Shown here: positions 18,317-27,505 of the stretch, one piece after another
Position numbering within the stretch: the stretch's first letter is position 1
Layout of the letters: every line of letters begins with the position of its first letter
From: Rhodococcus sp. W8901
GTDB taxonomy: Bacteria > Actinomycetota > Actinomycetes > Mycobacteriales > Mycobacteriaceae
Direction: 5' to 3'
NCBI RefSeq assembly: GCF_013348805.1
Contig: NZ_CP054690.1
Location: 1,116,001 to 1,180,000, forward strand
DNA length: 64,000 bases
Made by a program: the position numbers and the translations under genes
The notes under the pieces: model-generated
Databases searched by the model: none
The model's input: the letters and a program-made list of their open reading frames with translations, nothing else
Told to the model about the DNA's origin: nothing

Positions 18317-19006
18317 CTACAGCTCCGGGTACGACGTGAGGTCGTCGGAGTCGTTGCTCGGTTCGACCGGCATCTTGCCGGTGACGAGGAAGATGACCCG
18401 GCGCGCGACCTCGACGGTGTGGTCCGCGAAGCGCTCGTAGAAGCGGCCCAGGAGCGTCACGTCGACGGCGGCTGCGACACCGTGCGACCACTCCCGGTCC
18501 ATGAGGACGCTGAACAGGTGGCGGTGCAGGTCGTCCATCGCGTCGTCCTCTTCGTGCATCTTCGCTGCACGTTCGGGATCGCGGGTCTCGAGGACTTCCT
18601 TGGCGCCGGCGCCGAGCGCGACGGCGATCCGGCCCATCTCGGCGAAGTAGCCGTTGACCTCTTCGGGGAGGACGTGGTTGGGGTGCCGGCGGCGCGTGAT
18701 CTTGGCGACGTGCAGCGCGAGCGCACCCATGCGGTCGATGTCGGAGACGATCTGGATACCGCTGACGACGGACCGCAGGTCGCCGGCGACCGGGGCCTGC
18801 AGGGCAAGGAGGGCGAACGCCCGTTCCTCGGCCACGACACTCAGCTCGGTGATCTTCTCGTGCTCGCCGATGACCTGCTCGGCGAGACCCAGATCGGCGT
18901 GGAGGAGGGCCTGGGTGGCCTTCTCCATGGCCGCCCCGGCCAAGCCCGCCATCTCGCCGAGGGTGTCGGCGAGCTCGGTCATCTGTTCGTTGTAAGCGAC
19001 GCGCAT
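18317..19006 (-). CDS. phoU: PhoU/PhoY phosphate signalling protein
   Basis: 229-aa PhoU with two three-helix-bundle repeats. Metal-cluster motifs of the E/DxxxD type appear in [16 protein letters not shown] and [16 protein letters not shown]. It links PstSCAB activity to the SenX3-RegX3 two-component system and represses the Pho response when phosphate is plentiful; it is also tied to persister formation in mycobacteria. ATG 19006. Its own PHO box lies 46 bases upstream. Confidence 0.93.
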   Translation of the reverse strand: MRVAYNEQMTELADTLGEMAGLAGAAMEKATQALLHADLGLAEQVIGEHEKITELSVVAEERAFALLALQAPVAGDLRSVVSGIQIVSDIDRMGALALHVAKITRRRHPNHVLPEEVNGYFAEMGRIAVALGAGAKEVLETRDPERAAKMHEEDDAMDDLHRHLFSVLMDREWSHGVAAAVDVTLLGRFYERFADHTVEVARRVIFLVTGKMPVEPSNDSDDLTSYPEL

Positions 19007-19051
19007 GAGGTCACAGCCTACGGTGCAGCGGAAACCAAGTCACCACGGTCA

Positions 19052-19069
19052 GGTGAACGGTGGGTGAAT
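19052..19069 (-). promoter_or_regulatory. PHO box upstream of phoU
   Basis: Read on the minus strand: ATTCACC-CACC-GTTCACC, the same 7-4-7 layout as the pstS PHO box with one mismatch. It is placed 46 bases before phoU in the 83-base gap after the LCP gene, so phoU has its own phosphate-responsive promoter. Confidence 0.75.
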
Positions 19070-19089
19070 GCCAGGCGCAGTTCCGGCGG

Positions 19090-21078
19090 TCAGGTGCAGG
19101 GATTGTCCGTCGCGTTGGTGACTGCGAGGTCGGCGGGCAGCTCGATCTCCTCGTCGGCGCCGACCCGTGCGTGCCCGGCGTCGACGGGCGTGCCGGCCTC
19201 GACGGGGGCGACGAGGGTGCGGTCGAACTCGCTGCCGAGAACCACCTCGACGATGTTGCCGAGGCCGGATACCGATTCGAGCACCGCACCGGGGATGGAC
19301 GACGCCACGGTCGCAGCCTCGGCCTCGCGGCCGGGGGAGAACCGGACGACGGTCTGGCTGCTGGTGCCGGTGTAGTTGCCGACGCTGTAGATCTGGAACC
19401 CATACGCGGCGAGCTGGTCGGCGGTCGTGGCGGCCAGCCCGGAGACGCCCGAGCCGTTGGATACCTGGAGCGTCACCTCTTCCGGACTCAGCGCGAGCTG
19501 GTCGACGGCGTGGTCCGGGGCGGGCGCGGCGTCCTTCTTGGTGTCCTCGGTGCGCTTCTCGCCCGGGAGGGGCTCGTCGTCGATGATCGCCTTGAAGATG
19601 TCCTTGATGTCGTCGAGTCGGGGGATCTCGTTGCCCCACTCGTTGGTTCCGGCGGTCGGGACGGTGATGAACGTGACGGCGCCGGCGTCGACGTTGCGCA
19701 GCGACTGGCCGAGCGTGAGTAGCGACTTGGTGTCGATGTTCTCGACGAACGTGGCCCGGGTGAACGCGTTGATGAAGCCGTTGAGCTTGGTGGGATCGAA
19801 CAGCACCTTGCTCGACATCGCCTCACGCAGCAGCGCCGACAGGAACAGTTGCTGGCGTTTGATCCGGCCGTAGTCGCCGTTGCCCTCCGCCTCGACGTGA
19901 CGGGCGCGCACGTAGTCGAGCGCCTTCTTGCCGTCGAGGGTCTGGGTGCCCGCCGTCGGCAGGATCGTGCCCAGCTCACCGTCGATCAGTGGTTGCGGGA
20001 CGCACACCTTCACGCCGCCGACCTCGTTGACCATGTTCTCGAAGCCCGCGAAGTCCATGCCGACGAAGTGGCGGATCTTCACACCGGATATCTTCTGGAT
20101 CACCTTCACCAGGCACTTCGGTCCGCCGAGTGCGTAGGTGGCGTTCAGCTTGTCGCCGTCGGCGGCGGGGTACGTCTCGTCGGTGTATTCGCCGGTCGTG
20201 CTGTCCCAGCCCTGACAGACCGGCCGCTCCACGTCGAGGTCACGGGGGAACGACACCGCGACGACGCGGCTGCGATCGGCCGGGACGTGGACGAGCATGA
20301 CGGTGTCCGCGCGGGCGCCCTCGGCGTCCTCGACGGTGCCGGCGCCCACCGCTCCGGCGGCTCCGGCGCGGGTGTCGGTGCCGACGATCAGATACGTCTC
20401 GTCGCCGGTCTGCCCGCCGGGGTCGATGATGTCGGTGGAGTCGGTGTCGAGTGCGGCGATCTGCGAGAACCGGCCCTCGGTGGTCCTCAGGTATCCCCAC
20501 ACGACGCCGGTCGCGAGCAGCGCCATGACCGCGACGAGCGCGACGGCGGACCGTCCGAACAGCAGTAGCTTGCGTTGCCTGCGGGTCTTGCTCGCGGCGA
20601 GCCTGGTCGGCTGGGGGTTGCCGACGGCCTGGGGTGGCGCGGTCGTCACGGCCTCTTCCACCCAGTTCGGGGCGGACGGCTCGGGGTCGTCGTAGGGATC
20701 CTCTGTGAACAGGTAGTCGTCGTCGGTGACGGACGGGATGATCTCGGTCGGGTCCTGATCGTCCATCGGGTCGACGTCGGAACCGTAGCCGGCGACTCGG
20801 GCGTCGTCCTCGTCCGCTCGGGCGCGCCGCCCGCGGGAGGCCCGGCCCGCGGGCCGGCCCATCTTTTCCATCAGTTCGGCGACGGACAGCCGTTCACTCG
20901 TGTCGCCGTCGTCCGCGCGTCGGCCCGCGGATCCGGGCGTGTCGATCGCTCCCGGATCGGACTCGTGACGCCCGTGTCTGCGGGCCTGCGCTTCGCGATA
21001 GGTGCTGTCGGCGAGAGGGCGCTCCCAGGGCGCTCGGCCTTCCGGCGCGGCGTGACCGGGATTGTGCTCGTCACCCAC
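19090..21078 (-). CDS. LytR-CpsA-Psr (LCP) cell-wall ligase with LytR_C domain
   Basis: 662-aa counterpart of Rv0822c. A long charged cytoplasmic N-terminus (about 1-175) is followed by one transmembrane helix (about 180-205). The LCP catalytic domain has TDTRAGAAG, ARADTVMLVHV, SFPRDLDV and ALDYVRARH motifs (Arg/Asp residues that bind polyprenyl pyrophosphate). A C-terminal LytR_C domain (about 500-600) begins VTLQVSNGSG. LCP enzymes join arabinogalactan or teichoic-type polymers to peptidoglycan. GTG 21078 is preferred; the first 19 residues of the longest ORF are Arg-rich and lack a ribosome-binding site. Confidence 0.88.
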   Translation of the reverse strand: MGDEHNPGHAAPEGRAPWERPLADSTYREAQARRHGRHESDPGAIDTPGSAGRRADDGDTSERLSVAELMEKMGRPAGRASRGRRARADEDDARVAGYGSDVDPMDDQDPTEIIPSVTDDDYLFTEDPYDDPEPSAPNWVEEAVTTAPPQAVGNPQPTRLAASKTRRQRKLLLFGRSAVALVAVMALLATGVVWGYLRTTEGRFSQIAALDTDSTDIIDPGGQTGDETYLIVGTDTRAGAAGAVGAGTVEDAEGARADTVMLVHVPADRSRVVAVSFPRDLDVERPVCQGWDSTTGEYTDETYPAADGDKLNATYALGGPKCLVKVIQKISGVKIRHFVGMDFAGFENMVNEVGGVKVCVPQPLIDGELGTILPTAGTQTLDGKKALDYVRARHVEAEGNGDYGRIKRQQLFLSALLREAMSSKVLFDPTKLNGFINAFTRATFVENIDTKSLLTLGQSLRNVDAGAVTFITVPTAGTNEWGNEIPRLDDIKDIFKAIIDDEPLPGEKRTEDTKKDAAPAPDHAVDQLALSPEEVTLQVSNGSGVSGLAATTADQLAAYGFQIYSVGNYTGTSSQTVVRFSPGREAEAATVASSIPGAVLESVSGLGNIVEVVLGSEFDRTLVAPVEAGTPVDAGHARVGADEEIELPADLAVTNATDNPCT

Positions 21079-21215
21079 CGATTCGCCCTGACCTCTCCGC
21101 CTCCAAAAAAGTACCGTCGCTCGACGACGTCGCAATGATACTGATGGATGACCTCCGTGGCATCAGTGCGCGCGCGGGAGTTCGGTTGTCGCAGTTGGAG
21201 GCGGGCGCGCGAAGA

Positions 21216-22157
21216 TCAGCGGCTCGAACGCCACCGCCGCGGATCGCACTCGAGCGCGGCGCGATCCCAGTCGGCGTTGTCGGCGGCCGCCTCGTATGTG
21301 GTCTGCAGGAATCGTTGCAGCGTCGCGTCGGGGTCGTCCGCGGTCCGGACGGCCTCGTAGGGCAGCAGGAACTGGCGGTGCTCGGTGCTGTAGAACGCCT
21401 GGTCGGGCGCCACCGGGTAGTCGGCGAAACCGTCGGGCTCGGGGTAGGCGTACGAGTAGAACGCGCCTTCCTCGCCGCCTCCGGGCCACCACCCGCAGCT
21501 CGACAGCTCGTGTGAGTAGCCCTCCACCATCACCCAGTCGCCGCAGTGGGGTGCGCCACCCGGATGCTTCGGCGCGGTGCGTCCCGAGAATCGGGTGCAC
21601 GCCATGTCGAACGAGCCCCAGAAGAAGTGCACCGGACTGACCTTGCCCAGGAAACGGGACCGGAACTCGTGGATCCCGCGGTCGACCTGGATCAGCTGCC
21701 GCCAGAACAGGTTGGCCGCGTGCGCGTCGTAGGACGCGTGCGCGGTGTCCTCGGCGAACGGGATCGCCGTGACCACCTCGTTAGGGGTCGCCGTGATGTG
21801 TGTCTCGATGCCCAACTCGTCGAGCGCGCCGGTGATCAGGGTGTAGAACTTCGCGACCGGCATCGGTTCGAGCGCGAATCCCCGCGCCGATCCGTTGCTG
21901 TCACGGATGGTCAGGCGGTGGTCGCAGAAGTCGAACTCGATGTCGAAGACGCGGTTGCGGTACGGGATCGCCGACGTCGTCAGTCCCCGCGCGCTCACGT
22001 ACAGCGGCACCTGCCACCAGTGGTTGACCAGCGGGGTGTGGGCCAGACGGACCTTGCCGACGATCTGCGTCCACATGTGCAGGGTGTCGCGGGTGGGTTC
22101 CCAGTCCGAGACCCGCAGTGCGGGCCAGGCATCGGAATCGGTGGGTGAAGCGGCCAC
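21216..22157 (-). CDS. DUF5996 family protein
   Basis: 313-aa cytoplasmic protein of the widespread but uncharacterised DUF5996 family. The signature starts WPALRVSDWEPTRDTLHMW and continues QIVGKVRLAHTPLVNHWWQVPLYV. VHFFWGSFDMACTRFSGR and CGDWVMVEGYSHE are other conserved-looking stretches, rich in His, Trp and Cys as if metal- or nucleotide-binding. No enzymatic role is known. GTG 22157 follows GGAGGGA. It is followed on the same strand by no gene before the LCP start 138 bases on. Confidence 0.8.
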   Translation of the reverse strand: MAASPTDSDAWPALRVSDWEPTRDTLHMWTQIVGKVRLAHTPLVNHWWQVPLYVSARGLTTSAIPYRNRVFDIEFDFCDHRLTIRDSNGSARGFALEPMPVAKFYTLITGALDELGIETHITATPNEVVTAIPFAEDTAHASYDAHAANLFWRQLIQVDRGIHEFRSRFLGKVSPVHFFWGSFDMACTRFSGRTAPKHPGGAPHCGDWVMVEGYSHELSSCGWWPGGGEEGAFYSYAYPEPDGFADYPVAPDQAFYSTEHRQFLLPYEAVRTADDPDATLQRFLQTTYEAAADNADWDRAALECDPRRWRSSR

Positions 22158-22233
22158 GACGTCTCCCTCCGGAAGAATCCTCGAGGATCTGCAGCTTCTC
22201 CGGAGTCTAGGCGTCGGTGGTGATCGGCCGGGG

Positions 22234-23376
22234 CTATCCGCCGGAATGCATGATGTCGGCACCCTCGGGGACGAGGGTGTCCTCGGGGTCGTCGAGCCAG
22301 CCGTCGGGCAGCGCGACGGTGCCGGGCGAACCCTGGCGGCCGCGCGGGCCCTCGGCGTCCTTGGGGAAGGGCACCGTCGGGTCGAGCTGGCCGAGGAAGC
22401 CCTCGAGTTCGGCGAGCGAGGACACCCGGGCCATCCCGTTGCGCAGTTCCGAGCCGGCCGGGAACCCGCGCATGTACCACGCGATGTGCTTGCGCATCTC
22501 GCGCATACCGCGGTCCTCGCCGTGGTGGTCGGCCAGCAGCCGACCGTGCCGCAGCATGATCGCGGCGACCTCGCCGAGCGTCGGCGGCGTCGGGATCTGC
22601 TTGTCGTTGAGGGCGGCGCTGAGCTCGGCGAACAGCCACGGTCGGCCCAGGCAGCCACGTCCGACGACGACACCGTCGCAGCCCGTCTCTGCCATCATCT
22701 TCGCGGCGTCCTCGGCAGCGAAGATATCGCCGTTGCCGAGCACCGGGATGTCGGTGACGTGTTCCTTGAGCCGGGCGATCTCGCTCCAGTCGGCGGTGCC
22801 CGAGTAGCGCTGCGACGCGGTGCGGCCGTGCAGCGCGACGGCGGCGGCACCCTCCGCGGCGGCGATGCGTCCCGCGTCGAGGTGCGTGTGATGCTCGGCG
22901 TCGATGCCGATGCGCATCTTCACCGTCACCGGGATGTCGGTGCCCTCGGTCGCCTTCACCGCGGCGGCGACGATCTGCCCGAACAGGCGGCGCTTGTACG
23001 GCAGCGCCGAGCCGCCGCCCTTGCGGGTGACCTTGGGGACGGGGCAGCCGAAGTTCATGTCGATGTGGTCGGCCATGTTCTCGTCGACGATCATCTTCGC
23101 GGCGGCGTACGTGATCTCGGGGTCGACGGTGTACAGCTGCAGCGACCTGGGCGTCTCGGTGGGGCCGAACGTGGTCATGTGCATCGTCACCGGATGCCGC
23201 TCGACCAGTGCGCGCGCCGTCACCATCTCGCAGACGTACAGGCCCGACGTGCTTCCGGCGCGCTCGAGTTCGAGTTCACGGCACAGGGTGCGGAACGCGA
23301 CGTTCGTGATGCCGGCCATGGGGGCCAGCACGACCGGGCTGCCCAGCTCGAGGGGGCCGATGCGAAGGGGTGACAT
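22234..23376 (-). CDS. dus: tRNA-dihydrouridine synthase, DusB type
   Basis: 380-aa flavoenzyme that reduces uridines in tRNA D-loops. TIM-barrel start LGSPVVLAPMAGITN, the active-site segment MNFGCPVPKVTRKGGGSAL with the catalytic Cys, FMN-binding VALHGRTASQRYSG and VLGNGDIF, then the helical tRNA-binding domain. Rv0823c counterpart. ATG 23376 follows GAGGTC. Upstream is a terminator for desA1. Confidence 0.93.
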   Translation of the reverse strand: MSPLRIGPLELGSPVVLAPMAGITNVAFRTLCRELELERAGSTSGLYVCEMVTARALVERHPVTMHMTTFGPTETPRSLQLYTVDPEITYAAAKMIVDENMADHIDMNFGCPVPKVTRKGGGSALPYKRRLFGQIVAAAVKATEGTDIPVTVKMRIGIDAEHHTHLDAGRIAAAEGAAAVALHGRTASQRYSGTADWSEIARLKEHVTDIPVLGNGDIFAAEDAAKMMAETGCDGVVVGRGCLGRPWLFAELSAALNDKQIPTPPTLGEVAAIMLRHGRLLADHHGEDRGMREMRKHIAWYMRGFPAGSELRNGMARVSSLAELEGFLGQLDPTVPFPKDAEGPRGRQGSPGTVALPDGWLDDPEDTLVPEGADIMHSGG

Positions 23377-23411
23377 GAAGACCTCGGGATAACTACTACG
23401 GGAGAAAAGAC

Positions 23412-23443
23412 TGTGCCCGGTACCGAATCCGGTACCGGGCACA
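23412..23443 (-). terminator. Terminator hairpin after desA1
   Basis: Perfect 13-bp stem (TGTGCCCGGTACC and its complement) with a GAATCC loop, 31 bases after the desA1 stop. Confidence 0.75.
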
Positions 23444-23474
23444 GGATAGCTGCAACGGGGCAGGTGGCGACCTG

Positions 23475-24428
23475 TCAGGAGGCCTTCTCGGCGCGCGCGG
23501 CCTCGCGGGCCAGCGACCGGTCGCGCATCTCCTCGAACTTGGTGGCCTGCTTCTCGAGATCCTCGAGGAATACCGCCAGTTCCTCGCGGGTGTCCTCGCC
23601 GCGCGCAGTGAAGTCGGTGCGATCGAAGACGTTCCACTTGCGGAGCACCGGCATCACGACCTCTTCGAGGTGCTGACGCAGGTCGTAGATGCCGTGCTTG
23701 GCCATCAGCACGCCGTTGCGGCGGAAGTTCGGCATACCGGCGCCGGGCATCTGGAAGTTCTTGATGATGTCGGTCACGGCCTTGAGTGTCTGATCGGGTG
23801 CGATGTCCATCGCCGCGCCACAGATGTTCCGGTAGAAGATCATGTGGAGGTTCTCGTCGGCCGCGATGCGCTGGAGCATCTTGTCGGCGACCGGGTCCTG
23901 GCAGGCCTTGCCCGTGTTGCGGTGCGAGACGCGGGTCGCGAGTTCCTGGAACGTCACGTACGAGACCGAGTGCAGCAGGCCTACGCTGTCGCCGGCCGGT
24001 GAGTTGTAGCCGTTGGTCATGTGGATCATGCGGGCGTTCTCGAGTTCCACCGGGTCGACGCCGCGGGTGACAACGAGGTAGTCGCGCATCACGATCCCGT
24101 GGCGGTTCTCCTCGGCGGTCCACCGGCCTACCCAGGTGCCCCAGGCGCCGTCGCGCGAGAAGTTCTCGGCGATCTCGCGGTGGTAGGAGGGGAGGTTGTC
24201 CTCGGTGAGCAGGTTGGTGATCATCGCGGCCTTGGCGACCTCGCCCAGGCGAGACTGCTCGGGATCCCAGTCCTCGCCGCCCATCGCGGCGAAGTTACGG
24301 CCCTCGTCCCACGGGACGTAATCGTGCGGATGCCAATCCTTGGCCATCGAGAGATGCCGATTGACGTTCTCTTCGGCAACAGGCTGCAGCTCCTGCAGCA
24401 GCTCGAGCTGGGTGAGATCCCGCGACAT
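23475..24428 (-). CDS. desA1: Acyl-ACP desaturase DesA1-like
   Basis: 317-aa soluble diiron desaturase, counterpart of Rv0824c DesA1, which introduces the double bond that leads to mycolic-acid meromycolate unsaturation. The two metal-binding EXXH motifs are in TAEENRHGIV and AADENLHMIF. YVPWDEGRNFAA is a family N-terminal signature. The C-terminus is charged and coiled. ATG 24428 has GGAGG 8 bases upstream. A perfect 20-bp palindrome lies 58 bases upstream and probably controls it. Confidence 0.92.
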   Translation of the reverse strand: MSRDLTQLELLQELQPVAEENVNRHLSMAKDWHPHDYVPWDEGRNFAAMGGEDWDPEQSRLGEVAKAAMITNLLTEDNLPSYHREIAENFSRDGAWGTWVGRWTAEENRHGIVMRDYLVVTRGVDPVELENARMIHMTNGYNSPAGDSVGLLHSVSYVTFQELATRVSHRNTGKACQDPVADKMLQRIAADENLHMIFYRNICGAAMDIAPDQTLKAVTDIIKNFQMPGAGMPNFRRNGVLMAKHGIYDLRQHLEEVVMPVLRKWNVFDRTDFTARGEDTREELAVFLEDLEKQATKFEEMRDRSLAREAARAEKAS

Positions 24429-24485
24429 CCGATTCTGCCTCCGTAACGAGTTGGGGGACACGCATTCCTCGGGGAACGTACTGCA

Positions 24486-24505
24486 AACCTACGGTACCGT
24501 AGGTT
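24486..24505. promoter_or_regulatory. Perfect 20-bp palindrome in the desA1 promoter
   Basis: AACCTACGGTACCGTAGGTT is a perfect dyad centred about 67 bases before the desA1 start. Mycobacterial desA1 and desA2 are controlled by the TetR-family repressor MadR through a palindromic operator. I infer this is the corresponding site, but I cannot confirm the motif match. Confidence 0.7.
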
Positions 24506-24616
24506 CGAAGGGAAGGGGGCCGGGTGGCAGTGGATGCCGCTGCGTAATCCCCCTGGGGCGGCACGTCCCCTGTGGCCTCGCCGATACCGAGTTCACCGTG
24601 TCGTCTGTGTCGGACG

Positions 24617-25534
24617 TTACACGTCGGTGACCTTCGGGGAGCCCGTTTTCCACGCTTCTCCCCACTGTGAATCTGCTGTGAATCGGAGGAACCGCTCCGC
24701 GGCGAGCGGCAGTGGCCGTCCGCTCGCCCAGACGATGCCGATATCGCGTCCGGCGCCGCGCAGGGGGACGAGCGTCACGCCCTCGGGCCAGGCGTGCGGC
24801 TCCTGCCACGGCATCACCGCGACACCGAGCGACGCCGACACCAGGCCGCCGATGGTGGCCAGCTCGCTCGACTCGAAGACCACGGTCGGCACGACGCCCG
24901 CCTCGGCGCACAACTCGTCGAAGATGCGACGCATCCCGTAGTCCTCGTGCATCCCGATGAACGGTTCGTCGGCCGCGGCGCCGAGGTCCAGGGAGGTGCT
25001 GCTGCTCAGCGGGTGACCGGCCGGGACCGCGAGGGCGAGTCGCTGGTGTGTGACCGCGGCCCACTGGACCTGCGGCGTCCGCGGCCTCGGTGACACGAAC
25101 GCCAGATCGTCGCGGCCCTCCACGACGCGGTCGACGAGGGCCTGGGCGGCGTCCTGGTAGAGGGAGAACGTGACCTTGGGGCGCTCGTCGCGATAGGCCC
25201 GCAGCACCTCCGGGACCAGCCAGGTTCCGAACGAATGCAGGAAGCCCAGCCGCACGGTTCCACCGTCGGGGCTGCCCAGTGTCGCGATCTCCCGCTGCGC
25301 TGTCGACAGCTCGGTGAGGGCCCGGCGTGCGTGCTCGAGGAGCACCCGCCCGCTGTCGTTGATCTCGAGCCGGCGTCCGTGGCGGTCGAACAGTGCGACG
25401 CCCAGGTCGCGTTCGAGCCGGGCCAGGCGACGCGACAACGTCGGCTGGGAGATGCGCAGCATGTCCGACGCGGCCGTGACCTGCTCGGTCTCGGCGAGTG
25501 CGACGAACCAGCGCAGGCTCTCGATCAGTTCCAC
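24617..25534 (-). CDS. LysR-family transcriptional regulator
   Basis: 305 aa: winged HTH at about 1-60 (AASDMLRISQPTLSRRLARLERDLG) and a LysR substrate-binding domain from about 90. Divergent from an MFS transporter with 96 bases between the starts, the usual layout for an autoregulator controlling its transporter. The ligand is unknown. A perfect 12-bp palindrome sits in the shared promoter. Confidence 0.9.
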   Translation of the reverse strand: MELIESLRWFVALAETEQVTAASDMLRISQPTLSRRLARLERDLGVALFDRHGRRLEINDSGRVLLEHARRALTELSTAQREIATLGSPDGGTVRLGFLHSFGTWLVPEVLRAYRDERPKVTFSLYQDAAQALVDRVVEGRDDLAFVSPRPRTPQVQWAAVTHQRLALAVPAGHPLSSSTSLDLGAAADEPFIGMHEDYGMRRIFDELCAEAGVVPTVVFESSELATIGGLVSASLGVAVMPWQEPHAWPEGVTLVPLRGAGRDIGIVWASGRPLPLAAERFLRFTADSQWGEAWKTGSPKVTDV

Positions 25535-25573
25535 CCTGCAAGCTTATGCACAGGATGCATCACCAGCTGTTGA

Positions 25574-25585
25574 GAAATGCATTTC
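25574..25585. promoter_or_regulatory. Palindrome in the lysR-MFS promoter
   Basis: GAAATGCATTTC is a perfect dyad between the divergent starts. A related ATGCAT lies 20 bases to the left. It fits a LysR recognition site, though the classical T-N11-A form is not clear. Confidence 0.4.
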
Positions 25586-25630
25586 CTTTGTCTACGTCGC
25601 ATCGCGAAGATGGTCGACGGAGGCAGATGC

Positions 25631-26923
25631 ATGAAGAACACGGTCGCGGGGGCGACGAACCCGCGCGACGATCGCCCGACCCGAGGATCGCGGGAGTACC
25701 GCGCGATCACCCTCGCGCTGTTCGCGGCCGGACTCACCACGTTCGTCTCGATGTACTCGGCGCAGGCGCTGCTGCCGGCGCTGACGGACGACTTCGGGGT
25801 GGCCCCGGCGGTGGCCGCGCTCGCGGTGTCGGTCACGACCGGCATGGTGGCCGTCGCGATCATTCCGGCGAGCGTGCTGTCGGAGCGTTTCGGCCGGACC
25901 CGGGTGATGGTGACCTCCGCGGCGGTGTCGAGTGTGCTCGGGGTGCTGGTGCCCCTGAGTCCGAGCATCGAGGTGCTGTTGGTCGGGCGGGCCGTGCAGG
26001 GGATGGCACTGGCCGGGATTCCGGCGGTCGCGATGGCGTACCTCGCCGAGGAAGTGGGCTCCCGCGATCTGGGATCGGCGATGGGTCGGTACATCGCGGG
26101 CACCACGATCGGCGGTCTCGTGGGCCGGCTCGTCCCGTCGGCGGTGCTCGACGTCGCGTCGTGGCGCTGGGCGATGGAGGCGGCGTCGGTGCTGGCGTTG
26201 GTGCTCGCCGTGGTCATGACCCGCAAGCTCCCACCGTCGCGCAACTTCCGGCCGCAGCGCGTGCATCCGCGCATCGTGCTCGCGAATCTGGCTGGACACC
26301 TTCGTAATCCGGCGCTCGCGACGCTGTTCTCCTTGGGGTTCCTGCTGATGGGCGGCTTCGTGTCCGCCTACAACTTCCTCGGCTTCCGGCTGCTCGCGGA
26401 GCCGTTCTCACTGCCCGAGGCGCTGGTGGGTCTGGTGTTCCTGATGTACCTCGCGGGCACCTACACGTCGGCTGCGGCGGGCGCCGCCGCGGACCGATTC
26501 GGGCGTGCGACGGTCCTGCTCGGTGCGGTGGCGGTGATGGCGGCCGGGCTGGTGATCACGCTGACGCCGTTGCTGCCGCTGGTCCTGCTGGGGATGCTGC
26601 TGTTCACCGGCGGCTTCTTCGCCGCGCATTCGGTGGCCAGCGGATGGGTGGGGTTGCTCGCCACCGAGCATCGCGCGGAGGCGTCGTCGATGTACCTGTT
26701 CTCGTACTACCTGGGGTCGAGTGTCGCCGGGGCCGCGGCGGGTGTCGCCTATGCGTGGGGCGGCTGGCCGGCGACGGTCGGGTTCGTCGGTGTGCTGCTG
26801 GTGATCGCAGTAGCGGGAGCCTCAGGGATGTTCCGGCAGTCGCGCCCCGGACCGGGTCGACGCGTCCGGGCGTCGGCCGGCGGGCCGGGACGTCGCGAGC
26901 ACCGCGACGGCAGCGACGAGTAG
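25631..26923 (+). CDS. MFS transporter, YnfM-like
   Basis: 430-aa drug/proton-type MFS exporter with 12 predicted helices. The loop 2-3 motif reads SERFGRTRVM; the later equivalent is DRFGRATVLL. LysR-YnfM divergent pairs are common and the transporter usually exports small aromatic or amino-acid-like compounds; the substrate is not inferable here. ATG 25631 has GGAGGCAG just before it. The basic C-terminal tail overlaps the convergent gene by 102 bases, which is unusual. Confidence 0.85.
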   Translation: MKNTVAGATNPRDDRPTRGSREYRAITLALFAAGLTTFVSMYSAQALLPALTDDFGVAPAVAALAVSVTTGMVAVAIIPASVLSERFGRTRVMVTSAAVSSVLGVLVPLSPSIEVLLVGRAVQGMALAGIPAVAMAYLAEEVGSRDLGSAMGRYIAGTTIGGLVGRLVPSAVLDVASWRWAMEAASVLALVLAVVMTRKLPPSRNFRPQRVHPRIVLANLAGHLRNPALATLFSLGFLLMGGFVSAYNFLGFRLLAEPFSLPEALVGLVFLMYLAGTYTSAAAGAAADRFGRATVLLGAVAVMAAGLVITLTPLLPLVLLGMLLFTGGFFAAHSVASGWVGLLATEHRAEASSMYLFSYYLGSSVAGAAAGVAYAWGGWPATVGFVGVLLVIAVAGASGMFRQSRPGPGRRVRASAGGPGRREHRDGSDE

Positions 26924-27424
26924 CAGCAGTCCGGCGCCCGGTCCGGTGACGGTGCTCGGTGCGACGTCGGTGGCCAGCCCGACGACGAGCGCCACCACCG
27001 CGATCGCGGTGACTGCCACGCCCAGCGGGACCAGCCACAGGTCGCCGAACATTCGGGCCAACGGGAAGAAGTGGATACCGACACCGGCGCAGATCCACAC
27101 CGCGGTCCACGCCCCGAGCCCGAGCGATCCCAGCAGAATCGCACCGGCGAAGAGGACCCCGAACTCGGCGCCCACGACGACGTTGTACCGCCGTCGTACC
27201 TGTGGATCGGCCATCGGAGTGTGTTCCCCGGTGCTGCGGACCGCCGTCATGATGCCCACGATCACGACGAGTCCGGCGACCACCTGACCCACCAGGAGCA
27301 CCGTGCGGAGCCAGTCGGGCGCCTCGGCCGATCCCCAGCCGAACCACATGAAGGCGAAGAACCCCTCGATGACGGCGGTGATGCCGCGAGTGCGCGTGTT
27401 CGTGGTCGCCGGTGTTCGAGTCAC
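26822..27424 (-). CDS. Four- to six-helix membrane protein of unknown function
   Basis: About 200 aa with hydrophobic segments near residues 15-30, 40-60, 85-105, 112-130, 140-160 and 170-185. Sequence such as GVGIHFFPLARMFGD suggests an uncharacterised small integral membrane family. GTG 27424 follows a GGGG-rich stretch. Its 3' end overlaps the MFS 3' end on the opposite strand. Confidence 0.65.
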   Translation of the reverse strand: MTRTPATTNTRTRGITAVIEGFFAFMWFGWGSAEAPDWLRTVLLVGQVVAGLVVIVGIMTAVRSTGEHTPMADPQVRRRYNVVVGAEFGVLFAGAILLGSLGLGAWTAVWICAGVGIHFFPLARMFGDLWLVPLGVAVTAIAVVALVVGLATDVAPSTVTGPGAGLLLLVAAVAVLATSRPAGRRPDASTRSGARLPEHP

Positions 27425-27505
27425 CGCCCCATCGAACCATCGAGAGACCGCATCGTCCCGTCGAAAGTCTTGCGGCCGTGCGTGCGGGAGGCACACAATC
27501 GCGCC

